Part shown: positions 17,904 to 27,010 of the stretch, one piece after another
Numbering within the stretch: position 1 is the first letter of the stretch
Layout of the letters: every line of letters starts with the position of its first letter
Notes under the pieces: model-generated
The model's database searches: none
What the model was told of the DNA's origin: nothing
The model's input: only the letters and a program-made list of their open reading frames with translations
Made by a program: the position numbers and the translations under genes
Assembly: GCA_035470785.1 (NCBI GenBank)
Contig: DATIQN010000065.1
Coordinates: 12,252-76,251 of the forward strand
Source: Croceibacterium_B sp035470785
GTDB lineage: Bacteria; Pseudomonadota; Alphaproteobacteria; Sphingomonadales; Sphingomonadaceae
Direction: 5' to 3'
Length of the DNA stretch: 64,000 bases

Positions 17904-17995
17904 CGTCATTGCGAGGGGCAACGCCCCGCGGCAATCCAGGGGCCGCGCCGAACCACCCTGGATCGCCACGCCCGCTGCGCGGGCTCGCGATGACG
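17904..17995. repeat. ~92-bp palindromic intergenic repeat, copy C
   Basis: Left arm CGTCATTGCGAGG then GGCAATCCAGGG; right arm CCCTGGATCGCC and GGGCTCGCGATGACG. A related but distinct subtype from copies A and B. Confidence 0.7.
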
Positions 17996-18003
17996 AAGCG
18001 GGG

Positions 18004-18163
18004 ATGGTCCGTCGGACCGCGCCGTGGTTCGGCAACGCCGGCAGCGTCCAGTTCGACTACGGCGCCTGCACCGTGCGCCTGCTGCCCGGCCACGACGAGG
18101 CCGAGGGACGGATGGTGGCGGAGTGGTTGGAGAAGGGGTTGCCGCAGGGGGGCCTCAATCTAT
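18004..18163 (+). pseudogene. Possible 3' gene remnant next to repeat copy C
   Basis: Directly after repeat copy C a frame reads APWFGNAGSVQFDYGACTVRL and then AEGRMVAEWLEKGLPQG. This looks like the folded C-terminus of a protein, with alternating β-strand then helix. It has no upstream part, since the repeat stands there, and then drifts into sequence antisense to the next gene. It may be the tail of a gene disrupted by the repeat. I do not recognise the family with certainty. Confidence 0.3.
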
Positions 18164-18221
18164 TCGTTCAAAAGAACTCGGGCGGGGATCGTAAGAAGAA
18201 GCTCGATCGCTACCATAACGA

Positions 18222-18674
18222 TCAACTCTTCCGCGCCAGCATCTCGTGCAGCATCCGCCACACCCCGTCGCTATCCTTCCGCCAGATCATCACGCCGCGG
18301 AAGTGGCCGAGCGGGCCGGCCTTGGCGCCCTTGCCGACGGCGTAAGCGCCGTTGACCTGGACGTAGGCGAGGTTGCCCTGCACCATTGTGCGCACGGGCA
18401 CGATCGCCACGCCCGACAGCCCGCCCAGCGAGCGGGCGACCTCGGTCAGCGCGGCGCGGCCGGAGACGGGCGCGTCCTCGCCCTCCTGGAACACCGCGTC
18501 GGTGGTATAGTCGCCGACCCACGCGAGCGGATCGGGGCCCGCGAGATGCGCGATGAGCCGCGCCTCGGTCGCGCGTATCTCGGCCACGGCGGCCTTGCTG
18601 CTGCCGCCGCCGTCCGCCGCCGGCGCGCACCCGGCGAGTGCCGCCAGCACGGCGAGCGCGATCCCTGCCTTCAT
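18222..18674 (-). CDS. NTF2/SnoaL-like lipoprotein
   Basis: A 150-residue protein. It has a lipobox signal (MKAGIALAVLAALAGC) and a mature part of the NTF2-like cone fold (SnoaL/DUF4440 type): a helix AVAEIRATEARLIAHLAG, the YTTDAVFQEGEDAPVSGRAALTEVA strand-helix, and a closing GVMIWRKDSDGVWRMLHEML. The fold serves many enzymes and binding proteins, so no reaction can be named. ATG 18674 is chosen for the signal peptide; an in-frame ATG 40 codons upstream gives a basic, unlikely leader. It is divergent from the glycosyltransferase gene. Confidence 0.8.
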   Translation of the reverse strand: MKAGIALAVLAALAGCAPAADGGGSSKAAVAEIRATEARLIAHLAGPDPLAWVGDYTTDAVFQEGEDAPVSGRAALTEVARSLGGLSGVAIVPVRTMVQGNLAYVQVNGAYAVGKGAKAGPLGHFRGVMIWRKDSDGVWRMLHEMLARKS

Positions 18675-18847
18675 CGATTGTCCCCCTGCCCTTGCCGCGC
18701 GCCCCGGCACGAGAATGCGCGCGATGCGGCGTGGGGGCAAGGTGGGTAAGGCCCGGAAAATTTTGCCGGCGACATGCGTGCGCGGCGGGTGCACGGCGTC
18801 TCTTGACCGCGGCGTTCGCGCGGCGCGTGAGCGGCCGTGGGTCGCGT

Positions 18848-20428
18848 GTGGCAGTCAGGGGTTCCGTCATTCCGACCACCGAGCACACGATCGCCTTTCG
18901 CGGGCCCGACCCGGATGCGGTCAAGGGCGCGCCGCTGGCCAGGCCGTGGCCGGGCGGGCGTTCGCTCGCCGCCGCGTGGCTGGCCCTCATCGCGCTGACC
19001 GCGTTCATCCGCCTGCCCGCGCTGCTGTTCCCCGGCCCGATCGACGACGAGGGGGTCTATTCGGTGGTGGCGAACGCGATGCTTTCGGGCGGCATGCCCT
19101 ATCGCGACGCCATCGAGCGCAAGCCGCCGTTCCTGTTCGACGTCTACGCGGGCGTGTTCGGGGCTTTCGGCGAATACAACTGGCTGGCGCTGCACCTGGT
19201 GGCGCTGCTGTGGGTGCTGCTGACGATGGCCGGGCTCTACGCCATCGGGCGCCGGCTGTTCGACCGGCGGGCCGGCCTGCTCGCCGCGCTGGCCTATTCG
19301 ATCCTGCAGCCGTGGGCGACGTATAAGAACCTGGCCTTCAACGGCGAAGTGCTGATGAACCTGCCGCTGGCATGGGCCTATGCGCTGGCGCTGCGCCCCG
19401 GCGGCGCCCGGCCCGGGAGGCCGGCGATCGCCGCCGCCGGCGTGCTGCTGGCGAGCGCCTTCCTGCTCAAGCAGCCGGCCGCGATCGCCGCGGTGCCGGT
19501 CGGCCTCTACCTGCTGTTCCTGCCCGGATCGTGGCGCGGCCGGGTGGGCGACGCGGCGCTGCTGTCGGTGGCCTTTGCCGCGACGCTCGGCGCGGTGGCG
19601 CTGGCGCTGTGGCGCGAAGGGATCCTGGCCGAGGCGTTCTACTGGACGATCACCGATCACAGCATTCCGCACGTGTTCTGGAGGCACGCCGCCGAGCATA
19701 CCGCGCTGTTCGCGCTGTTCGCGCTGCCGCTGCTGGCTCCGCTCGCCGCGTGGCGTACGCTGGCGCGGGCGTGGCAGGGGCAGCGGGCGGCGTTCGCGCT
19801 CGCGCTCGGCTGGCTGGCGGTCTCGGCGGTGGGGGCCGCGGCGGGCGCGCGGTTCTATCCGCATTACTACATCCAGCTCATTCCGCCGCTCGCGGTGCTG
19901 GCGGCGCCGGTCTACGCCGGAGCGGCCACGCGGAGCGGCGCGCGCTGGCTGTCGCCGCGCTTCGCCGCCGCCTGGCTGGGCCTAGCCGCGCTGGTCTCGC
20001 TGGGCGTGCAGGCGGTGCAGCTGGCCGGCGTGCCGCGCCATTCGGAGATGGCGCGATATGTGAGCGCGCATTCGGCCGCGAGCGACCCCCTGTTCGTGTG
20101 GGGACAGGCGCCCTGGCTGTACCTCGACGCCCGGCGGCCGAGCGCAACGCGCCACGTCGCGACCTTTGCGCTGACCGGGTACATCTTCGGCGAGCCGCTG
20201 GGGATTCCGACCGACGACCGGATCGTGCCGGGCGCGTGGGCGAACCTCGCCGCCGACTTCGCCGCGCACCCGCCGCGATTCATCATCGACACCGAGGCGG
20301 CGGCCTCCGCCCAGTACCCGCTGCGCAGGTACCCGTATCTCGCCGACATGGTCGCGCGGAACTATCGGCGAGTGGCATCCTTCGCCGGCGGTGACGTGTA
20401 CGAGAGGACGGGCCCGAGCGGCCCGTAG
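18848..20428 (+). CDS. GT-C membrane glycosyltransferase (GT39/ArnT-like)
   Basis: A large membrane protein (about 526 residues, ~10-12 hydrophobic helices) of the GT39/PMT-like dolichyl- or undecaprenyl-phosphate-sugar glycosyltransferases. The catalytic acidic pair stands in the first outer loop, PGPIDDEGVYSVV, followed by GGMPYRDAIERKPPFLFDVY, a hallmark of this bacterial subgroup. The C-terminal soluble part holds FVWGQAPWLYLDARRPSATRH. The acceptor is unknown. The start is uncertain: GTG 18848 is proposed because the sequence upstream lies over the divergent lipoprotein gene. Its end lies 5 bp from the convergent uvrA. Confidence 0.85.
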   Translation: MAVRGSVIPTTEHTIAFRGPDPDAVKGAPLARPWPGGRSLAAAWLALIALTAFIRLPALLFPGPIDDEGVYSVVANAMLSGGMPYRDAIERKPPFLFDVYAGVFGAFGEYNWLALHLVALLWVLLTMAGLYAIGRRLFDRRAGLLAALAYSILQPWATYKNLAFNGEVLMNLPLAWAYALALRPGGARPGRPAIAAAGVLLASAFLLKQPAAIAAVPVGLYLLFLPGSWRGRVGDAALLSVAFAATLGAVALALWREGILAEAFYWTITDHSIPHVFWRHAAEHTALFALFALPLLAPLAAWRTLARAWQGQRAAFALALGWLAVSAVGAAAGARFYPHYYIQLIPPLAVLAAPVYAGAATRSGARWLSPRFAAAWLGLAALVSLGVQAVQLAGVPRHSEMARYVSAHSAASDPLFVWGQAPWLYLDARRPSATRHVATFALTGYIFGEPLGIPTDDRIVPGAWANLAADFAAHPPRFIIDTEAAASAQYPLRRYPYLADMVARNYRRVASFAGGDVYERTGPSGP

Positions 20429-20433
20429 TCCGG

Positions 20434-23346
20434 CTATTCCGCCGCTTCGCGCGCGCGTTCCAGCATCGGCTTGAGATAGGCGCCGGTGAAGCTCCGCGCA
20501 CTCGCCGCGACCGCTTCCGGGGTGCCTTCGGCGACGATCTCGCCGCCGCGCACGCCGCCTTCGGGGCCGAGGTCGAGGATCCAGTCGGCGGTCTTGATCA
20601 CGTCGAGGTTGTGCTCGATCACCACCACGCTGTTGCCCTGGTCGACGAGGCGCTGGAGCACTTCGAGCAGTTTGCGCACGTCCTCGAAGTGGAGGCCGGT
20701 GGTCGGTTCGTCGAGGATGTAGAGCGTCTGCCCGGTGGAGCGGCGGCTCAGCTCCTTGGCCAGCTTGACCCGCTGCGCCTCGCCGCCCGAGAGCGTGGTC
20801 GCCTGCTGGCCGACCTTGACGTAGCCGAGGCCGACCTCGTTGAGCATGTGCATCTTGTCGCGGATCGGCGGCACGGCCTTGAAGAAGCCTTCCGCGTCCT
20901 CGATCGTCATGTCGAGCACGTCGGCGATGCTGAGGCCCTTGAACTTCACCTCGAGCGTTTCGCGGTTGTAGCGCTTGCCGTGGCATTCCTGGCAGGTGAC
21001 GTAGACGTCGGGCAGGAAGTGCATCTCGATCTTGATCAGCCCGTCGCCCTGGCACGCCTCGCACCGGCCGCCCTTGACGTTGAAGCTGAAGCGCCCGGCC
21101 TTGTAGCCGCGCGCCTGGCTTTCCGGCAGGCCGGCAAACCAGTCGCGGATCTGGGTGAAGGCGCCAGTGTAGGTCGCCGGGTTGGAGCGCGGGGTGCGGC
21201 CGATCGGGCTCTGGTCGATCTCGATCACCTTGTCGCACTGCTCGAGCCCGGTGACCTTGTCGTGCGGCCCGGCGATCACCCGCGCGCCGTTGAGCGTGCG
21301 CGCGGCCGAGGGGTAGAGCGTGTCGACCACCAGCGACGACTTGCCGCTGCCACTGACGCCGGTGATGCAGGTGAAGGTGCCGAGCGGCACGCGCGCGGTG
21401 ACGTTCTTCAGGTTGTTCGCCCGCGCGCCGTGGACGGTGATCGCGTGGCCGTTGCCCTTGCGGCGCTTGTGCGGGACCTCGATCGCGCGGCGGCCCGAGA
21501 GGTACTGGCCGGTGAGCGAATGTTCGGCGTTGAGGATGTCGTCGAGCGTACCCTGCGCGACGATCTCGCCGCCGTGGACCCCGGCGCCGGGGCCGAGGTC
21601 GACGATGTGGTCGGCGTGGCGGATCGCGTCCTCGTCGTGCTCGACGACGATCACCGTGTTGCCGAGGTCGCGAAGGCGCTTGAGGGTTTCGAGGAGCCGG
21701 TCGTTGTCGCGCTGGTGGAGGCCGATGCTCGGTTCGTCGAGGACGTAGAGCACGCCCGAGAGGCCGCTGCCGATCTGGCTGGCGAGGCGGATGCGCTGAC
21801 TCTCGCCGCCGCTCAGCGTGCCGCTGGTGCGGTCGAGGTTGAGGTAATCGAGCCCGACGTTGTCGAGGAAGCCCAGCCGCTCGTTGATCTCCTTGAGGAT
21901 CGCGCGGGCGATCTGGTTCTGCGTGTCGCCGAGCTGGGCGGGCAGCGCGAGGAACCAGACCTTGGCGTCGGTGACGCTCATCTTCGTCGGAGTGGCGATG
22001 TCGGTGCCGGCGATCTTCACCGCCAGCGCCTTCTCGTTGAGCCGCTTGCCGTGGCACACCTCGCACGGCTGCGCAGTCTGGAACTTGCTCAGTTCCTCGC
22101 GCATCCACGCGCTGTCGGTCTGCAGCATGCGCCGGTTGAGGTTGCCGATCACCCCCTCGAACGCCTTGCGCACGGTGTATTCCTTGCGCCCGTCCTTGAA
22201 GGTGAGCGGCACCGCGCGACCCCGCGTGCCGAACAGGATGACGTCGCGCTGCTCTTCGGTCAGGTCGCTCCACGGTGTGGTCAGGTCGAAGCCGTATTCC
22301 TTCGCCAGGCTGGCGAGAACCTGCATGTAATACGGGCTCGGCGGGTTGGACTTGGCCCACGGCACCACCGCGCCCTGCTTGAGCGTAAGGTTCTCGTTGG
22401 GCACGACCAGCTGCGGGTCGAACAGCAGCTTCTCGCCAAGCCCGTCGCACGCAGGGCAAGCGCCCTGCGGGGCGTTGAAGCTGAACAGGCGGGGCTCGAC
22501 TTCCTCGATCGTGAAGCCCGAGACGGGGCAGGCGAACTTTTCGGAGAAGACGATGCGGTTGGGCGGCAGGCCGGCGCCCTTCATCGCGCCGCCAGCGTCC
22601 TCGACCTCGCGTCCCGGAACGGTGCCCTCGGCCAGGTCGACATAGGCCAGCCCCTCGGCCAGCTTGAGCGCGGTTTCGAAGCTGTCGGCGAGGCGCGTCT
22701 CGATCCCGGCGCGCACCGCCAGCCGGTCGACGACCACCTCGATGTCGTGCTTGTACTTCTTGTCGAGCGCCGGCGCGTTCTCGATCTCGACCATCTCGCC
22801 ATCGATCCGCACGCGGGTGAAGCCGGCCTTCTGCCACTCGGCCAACTCACGCCGGTATTCGCCCTTGCGCCCGCGCACGACCGGGGCGAGCAGGTATAGC
22901 CGCGTCCCCTCGGGCAGCGCCATGACCCGGTCGACCATGTTGGAGACGGTCTGCGCCTCGATAGGCAGGCCGGTGGCGGGCGAGTACGGCACTCCCACGC
23001 GCGCCCACAGCAGGCGCATGTAATCGTAGATCTCGGTCACCGTGGCGACGGTTGAGCGCGGATTGCGGCTGGTGGTCTTTTGCTCGATCGAGATCGCTGG
23101 GCTCAGCCCGTCGATATGCTCGACATCGGGCTTCTGCATCATCTCGAGGAACTGCCGCGCGTAGGCGCTGAGCGATTCCACGTAGCGCCGCTGCCCTTCG
23201 GCATAGATCGTATCGAACGCGAGGCTGCTCTTGCCCGAGCCCGAAAGCCCGGTGATCACGATCAGCTTCTCGCGCGGAAGTTCGATGTCGAACCCCTTGA
23301 GATTGTGCTCCCGCGCGCCGCGGACGGAGATGGTGGTGAGACTCAT
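20434..23346 (-). CDS. uvrA: Excinuclease ABC subunit A
   Basis: The damage-recognition ATPase of nucleotide excision repair, acting with UvrB and UvrC. The 970-residue length fits the family. The first Walker A is GLSGSGKSSLAFDT (about residue 32). The second nucleotide-binding site is in GVSGSGKSSLVVDTLYP. Zinc-finger cysteines are in CPACDGLGE and CEVCHGKR, and in CEACQGDGLIKI and CQECHGKRYN. ABC signature motifs LSGGESQRI and LSGGEAQRVKLAKEL are both intact. A LexA-type box lies just before the start, so SOS control is likely. Confidence 0.98.
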   Translation of the reverse strand: MSLTTISVRGAREHNLKGFDIELPREKLIVITGLSGSGKSSLAFDTIYAEGQRRYVESLSAYARQFLEMMQKPDVEHIDGLSPAISIEQKTTSRNPRSTVATVTEIYDYMRLLWARVGVPYSPATGLPIEAQTVSNMVDRVMALPEGTRLYLLAPVVRGRKGEYRRELAEWQKAGFTRVRIDGEMVEIENAPALDKKYKHDIEVVVDRLAVRAGIETRLADSFETALKLAEGLAYVDLAEGTVPGREVEDAGGAMKGAGLPPNRIVFSEKFACPVSGFTIEEVEPRLFSFNAPQGACPACDGLGEKLLFDPQLVVPNENLTLKQGAVVPWAKSNPPSPYYMQVLASLAKEYGFDLTTPWSDLTEEQRDVILFGTRGRAVPLTFKDGRKEYTVRKAFEGVIGNLNRRMLQTDSAWMREELSKFQTAQPCEVCHGKRLNEKALAVKIAGTDIATPTKMSVTDAKVWFLALPAQLGDTQNQIARAILKEINERLGFLDNVGLDYLNLDRTSGTLSGGESQRIRLASQIGSGLSGVLYVLDEPSIGLHQRDNDRLLETLKRLRDLGNTVIVVEHDEDAIRHADHIVDLGPGAGVHGGEIVAQGTLDDILNAEHSLTGQYLSGRRAIEVPHKRRKGNGHAITVHGARANNLKNVTARVPLGTFTCITGVSGSGKSSLVVDTLYPSAARTLNGARVIAGPHDKVTGLEQCDKVIEIDQSPIGRTPRSNPATYTGAFTQIRDWFAGLPESQARGYKAGRFSFNVKGGRCEACQGDGLIKIEMHFLPDVYVTCQECHGKRYNRETLEVKFKGLSIADVLDMTIEDAEGFFKAVPPIRDKMHMLNEVGLGYVKVGQQATTLSGGEAQRVKLAKELSRRSTGQTLYILDEPTTGLHFEDVRKLLEVLQRLVDQGNSVVVIEHNLDVIKTADWILDLGPEGGVRGGEIVAEGTPEAVAASARSFTGAYLKPMLERAREAAE

Positions 23347-23744
23347 CGAGAATGGATGTTCCGCAAATGTTCGCAGGCGTCAAGGGGCACCGAACGGCCG
23401 CCCCACAGGCTCACCGGCCATGTGGGGGGATTCATTCCGTTTTCAACGCTGTCAGGCCCATCGCCAGCTGCGGTAGGGCCGGTCCCCCGCGTCTGTTTGC
23501 AGCCAGCCCTCATAAAATTAGCCAAGGACGGATCATGGTGCCACCGCAAGCATGAGGAAAATGCACGGATTCCTGGGCGCGCGCAACATGCCCCCCGGCG
23601 GTTTGCCCGCTTCATGTATTTCATCGACGCCAGGCCGCCGTTCATCGACAAGCTCTCGCGCTCATGGCAAAGGATAGTTTCGCTGCTAACCAGTTGCGTC
23701 CGGGGCGGGCGCACGCTCGATTTGTCTGACGGGGACTCTCTTCC
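23347..23744. other. uvrA / M13 peptidase divergent intergenic region
   Basis: Besides the LexA box at its left edge, this 398-bp space must hold the promoters of two divergent genes. I see no frame with protein character and no repeat. A TTGCGT hexamer near 23692 could be a -35 for the peptidase gene, but no convincing -10 partner was found. Confidence 0.5.
23358..23372 (-). promoter_or_regulatory. LexA (SOS) box of alphaproteobacterial type before uvrA
   Basis: GTTC-CGCAAAT-GTTC (direct repeat, 7-base spacing) lies 12-26 bp upstream of the uvrA start. GTTC-N7-GTTC is the established LexA site of alphaproteobacteria. On the uvrA strand it reads GAAC-N7-GAAC. Confidence 0.7.
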
Positions 23745-25790
23745 ATGACCAATTTCAAGACCTTGCTTTGCTCGGCCACCGCGCTTGCGCTGCTCGCCGG
23801 TGCTTCCGCGCCGGTCCTCGCGCAAGACGCCGCGCCGACCAACGAGATCGTCGTCAACGGCCACGCCGCGATCGGCAGTTTCGGCGTCGACCTTTCCGCG
23901 CGCGACACCAGCGCCAAGCCCGGCGACGATTTCGAGCGCTACGCCTCGGGGAAGTGGATCGACGCGACCGTGATCCCGTCGGACCGGCCGTCGACCGGCT
24001 CGTTCGTCAACCTCAGCGAGGACGTGCGGACAGAACTGCAGAAGCTGATCACCGAAGCCCCCGCGGGTACCAAGTACGGCGCCTTGTACAGCGCCTTCAT
24101 GGATGAAAAGGCCGCCGAACGCGCCGGACTGAAGCCGCTGATGACCGATCTCGCGCCGGTACGGGCGATCTCCGACAAGAGCCAGTTCGCGCGCTTCATG
24201 GCCTCCACCAACGGTAAGTTCGGCATCAACTTGATCGACTACGGAGTTGATGCGGACACCGCCGATCCGACGATGAATGTGCTGTGGCTGGGCCAGGGCG
24301 GCATCGGCCTGCCCGACAAGGATTATTACTTTAACAGGCAGTTCGCGCCGCAGCGTGCCGCCTATCTGGCCTACATCCAGCGCACGATGAAGGCGATCGG
24401 CGCGCCCGACGCCGCCGGCGCTGCCTCGAGGATCATGGCCTTCGAGACCGAGGTGGCCTCGCTCAGCTGGGATATCGCCCAGCGCCGCCAGATCGAGCTC
24501 GAGAACAACCCCTATTCGACCGACGAGCTCAAGGCCTATGCCCCCGGGATCGATTGGGACGCCTATTTCGCCGGCGCCAACGTCGGTCCGCAGAAGCGCA
24601 TGATCGCCGGCGAAAACACCGCGATCAAGCGCCTGGCGGCGCTCTACGCGGCGACGCCGCTCGAGACGCTAAAGCTGTGGCAGGAATTTCACGTGGCCGA
24701 TCAAGCCTCGCCCTATCTCAACAAGGCGATGGTCGACAGCCGGTTTGCCTACACCAGCAAGCTTTCCGGCGTGACCGAGAACCAGCCGCGCTGGAAGCGG
24801 GCGATCACCCTGGTCAACGGCTCGCTCGGCGAGCTCGTCGGCCAGGCCTATGTCGAGAAATACTTCCCGCCCATCGCCAAGATGCGGATGGAAGAGCTGG
24901 TTAAGAACCTCAAGCTGGCGATGGCCGACCGCATCATGGGCAACAGCTGGATGAGCGAGCCGACCAAGCAGGCCGCGCTCGAGAAGCTGTCCAAGATGGA
25001 CGTGATGGTCGGTTATCCCGACAAGTGGCGCGACTACGGTCCGCTGCAGATCAGCGCCAACGACCTGTTCGGCGATGCCGAGCGGGCCGGCCAGTTCGAA
25101 GCCGATTACCAGATGAGCCATCTCGGCAAGCCGGTCGACCGCAAACTGTGGGGCATGAACCCGCAGACGGTGAATGCGTATAACGGCGGGCTCGAGAACA
25201 AGATCGTGTTCCCGGCCGGCATCCTGCAGCCCCCGTTCTTCGATGCCTACGCCGATCCGGCGGTCAATTACGGCGCCATCGGCGTCGTCATCGGCCACGA
25301 GATCAGCCACGGGTTCGACGACCAGGGCCGCAAGATCGACGCCACCGGCGCCGTGCGCGACTGGTGGACCCCCGGGGATGCCCAGCGCTTCCAGGCCGAG
25401 GCCAAGAAGTTCGGTGCGCAGTATGCCGCGTTCGAAGTCGCTCCGGGCGCGCATATCAACCCCGACCTGACGATGGGCGAGAACATCGCCGACTTCGCCG
25501 GGCTCAACGTGGCGCTCGATGCCTATCACCGTTCGCTGAACGGCAAGGAAGCGCCGGTGATCGACGGGCTGACCGGCGACCAGCGCTTCTTCCTCGCCTA
25601 CGCGCAGGTGTGGAAGTCCAAGGCGCGCGAGGATTCGCTCCGCCAGCAGGTCACGACCGATCCACACAGCCCGCCGCGCTATCGCACGATCGTGCCGCTG
25701 CGCGATCTCGATGCTTGGTACAAGGCGTTCGACATCAAGCCGGGCAGCAAGCTGTACATCGCGCCCGAGGACCGGGTGCACATCTGGTAG
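23745..25790 (+). CDS. M13-family zinc metallopeptidase (PepO/neprilysin-like)
   Basis: A 681-residue exported peptidase: signal peptide MTNFKTLLCSATALALLAGASAPVLA, then the large N-terminal M13 domain (YASGKWIDATVIPSDRPSTGSF) and the catalytic domain. The zinc motif HEISH stands in GVVIGHEISHGFDDQGRKID, the third ligand Glu in MGENIADFAGL, and PGSKLYIAPEDRVHIW ends the protein in the usual way (these proteins end with C-x-x-W or similar; here the Cys is absent). It cleaves oligopeptides in the periplasm. It is followed by a perfect 10-bp hairpin. Confidence 0.95.
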   Translation: MTNFKTLLCSATALALLAGASAPVLAQDAAPTNEIVVNGHAAIGSFGVDLSARDTSAKPGDDFERYASGKWIDATVIPSDRPSTGSFVNLSEDVRTELQKLITEAPAGTKYGALYSAFMDEKAAERAGLKPLMTDLAPVRAISDKSQFARFMASTNGKFGINLIDYGVDADTADPTMNVLWLGQGGIGLPDKDYYFNRQFAPQRAAYLAYIQRTMKAIGAPDAAGAASRIMAFETEVASLSWDIAQRRQIELENNPYSTDELKAYAPGIDWDAYFAGANVGPQKRMIAGENTAIKRLAALYAATPLETLKLWQEFHVADQASPYLNKAMVDSRFAYTSKLSGVTENQPRWKRAITLVNGSLGELVGQAYVEKYFPPIAKMRMEELVKNLKLAMADRIMGNSWMSEPTKQAALEKLSKMDVMVGYPDKWRDYGPLQISANDLFGDAERAGQFEADYQMSHLGKPVDRKLWGMNPQTVNAYNGGLENKIVFPAGILQPPFFDAYADPAVNYGAIGVVIGHEISHGFDDQGRKIDATGAVRDWWTPGDAQRFQAEAKKFGAQYAAFEVAPGAHINPDLTMGENIADFAGLNVALDAYHRSLNGKEAPVIDGLTGDQRFFLAYAQVWKSKAREDSLRQQVTTDPHSPPRYRTIVPLRDLDAWYKAFDIKPGSKLYIAPEDRVHIW

Positions 25791-25802
25791 GAACGCGTTC
25801 GA

Positions 25803-25828
25803 TTCGGCCAGCAGCGACGCTGGCCGAA
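25803..25828 (+). terminator. Perfect hairpin after the M13 peptidase gene
   Basis: TTCGGCCAGC-AGCGAC-GCTGGCCGAA is a perfect 10-bp stem, 12 bp after the stop codon. There is no T-run, so it may be a terminator of low U-content or an mRNA 3'-end stabiliser. Confidence 0.45.
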
Positions 25829-25897
25829 CCGCGCTTGCCTGAGCGCGGCGGATGATAGACAACGTGGCCAGGGATCGCGCAGGCCGCGGAGGTTCGT

Positions 25898-26473
25898 ATG
25901 CCCAAGGGACTGGCACATCACACGTGGGTGTGGATTCTCGCGCGCGGGATATTGCTCGTGCTGCTGGGGGTCTTCGCCACGCTGGCGCCCGGGTTCGCAC
26001 TGTACGTCTTCGCGCTGGTTTTCGCCGCGTTCAGCTTCGCCGACGGGGTGCTCGCGCTGATCGGCGGCATCCGCGCAGCGCGGCATGACGGCCGCCATTG
26101 GGGCGGAATGGTACTCAGCGGGCTCGCCGGGATCGCGATCGGCGTGCTGTTCGTGCTGTTTCCGCTCGCTTCGACGCTCACTTACGCACTGCTGGTCGTG
26201 TGGCTCGTCGCGGCCTGGGCCGTGATCACCGGCCTTCTCGAGGTGTCCGCCGCGATCCGCTTGAGGCAGGAGATCAAGGGCGAATGGCTGCTCGCGCTCT
26301 CGGGTACACTCTCGGTTTTGCTCGGGATTGCGCTGGTCTGGCTGCTGTTCGCAAGGCCCGCCGCAACCCTGCTTTCGGTCGCATGGCTGATTGCGATCTA
26401 CGCCGTCGTCGCGGGCGTGGCGCTGATCGTGCTCGGCATGCGTATGCGCCGCAGGGCGGCGGGACAGGGATAA
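25898..26473 (+). CDS. HdeD-family membrane protein (DUF308)
   Basis: A 191-residue protein made of six hydrophobic helices in three pairs, with short loops and a basic C-terminal end (RMRRRAAGQG). The repeated pattern W-x-L-x-x-x-G-x-x-x-x-x-L-G-x-x (e.g. WILARGILLVLLGVFATLAPG) marks the HdeD/DUF308 family, associated with acid resistance in E. coli, mechanism unknown. GGAGG is found 7 bases before the start. The thpR gene begins 2 bp after its stop, so they are likely cotranscribed. Confidence 0.85.
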   Translation: MPKGLAHHTWVWILARGILLVLLGVFATLAPGFALYVFALVFAAFSFADGVLALIGGIRAARHDGRHWGGMVLSGLAGIAIGVLFVLFPLASTLTYALLVVWLVAAWAVITGLLEVSAAIRLRQEIKGEWLLALSGTLSVLLGIALVWLLFARPAATLLSVAWLIAIYAVVAGVALIVLGMRMRRRAAGQG

Positions 26474-26475
26474 CG

Positions 26476-27006
26476 TTGGCGCGGCTGTTCCTCGCCATCC
26501 GGCCGCCACAGAGTACGCGCGACGCGCTGCTGAGCGCGATGGGCGGGATCGAAGGGGCGCGTTGGCAAGACGACGAACAGCTTCACCTGACGCTGGCCTT
26601 TGCCGGAGACGTCGCGATCCCCCAGACAGACGATCTCGTAGAGGCGCTGGCTGAGGTTGAAAGCGCCGGATTTCCGGCCGAAATCGCCGGCGTCGGTCAT
26701 TTCGAACGCAAGGGGACTCCGGCCGCGGTTTGGGCCCGGGTTCCGCTCACCGAGCCGCTGGCGCAGCTCCAGCGCCGCGTCGAGCGTGCCTGCCGCCGCG
26801 TTGGGCTCGCCCCCGAAAAACGGGTCTATCGCCCGCACGTAACCCTGGCGCGGCTGCCGCGCGCCGCCGGCCCGATCGGCGATTGGCTGGCCGAGCATGG
26901 AACGCTTCGCGCCGCACCGTGGGACGTGGCTGGCTTCACGCTGTTCGAAAGTCACTTGCGGCCTGAGGGCGCGTCTTACGTGCCGCTGGTCGATTACGAG
27001 TTCTGA
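26476..27006 (+). CDS. thpR: RNA 2',3'-cyclic phosphodiesterase (2H family)
   Basis: A 176-residue protein of the 2H phosphoesterase superfamily. It opens 2',3'-cyclic phosphates on RNA. The two H-x-T active-site motifs are HLTLAFAGDV and HVTLARLPRA, and the first strand ARLFLAIRPP and the end GASYVPLVDYEF are typical. The start is TTG at 26476: GGGACAGGGA lies just upstream, the N-terminal LARLFLAI matches homologs, and no ATG/GTG fits. It lies 2 bp after the HdeD gene and 4 bp before the convergent ABC-transporter gene. Confidence 0.9.
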   Translation: MARLFLAIRPPQSTRDALLSAMGGIEGARWQDDEQLHLTLAFAGDVAIPQTDDLVEALAEVESAGFPAEIAGVGHFERKGTPAAVWARVPLTEPLAQLQRRVERACRRVGLAPEKRVYRPHVTLARLPRAAGPIGDWLAEHGTLRAAPWDVAGFTLFESHLRPEGASYVPLVDYEF

Positions 27007-27010
27007 CGAA

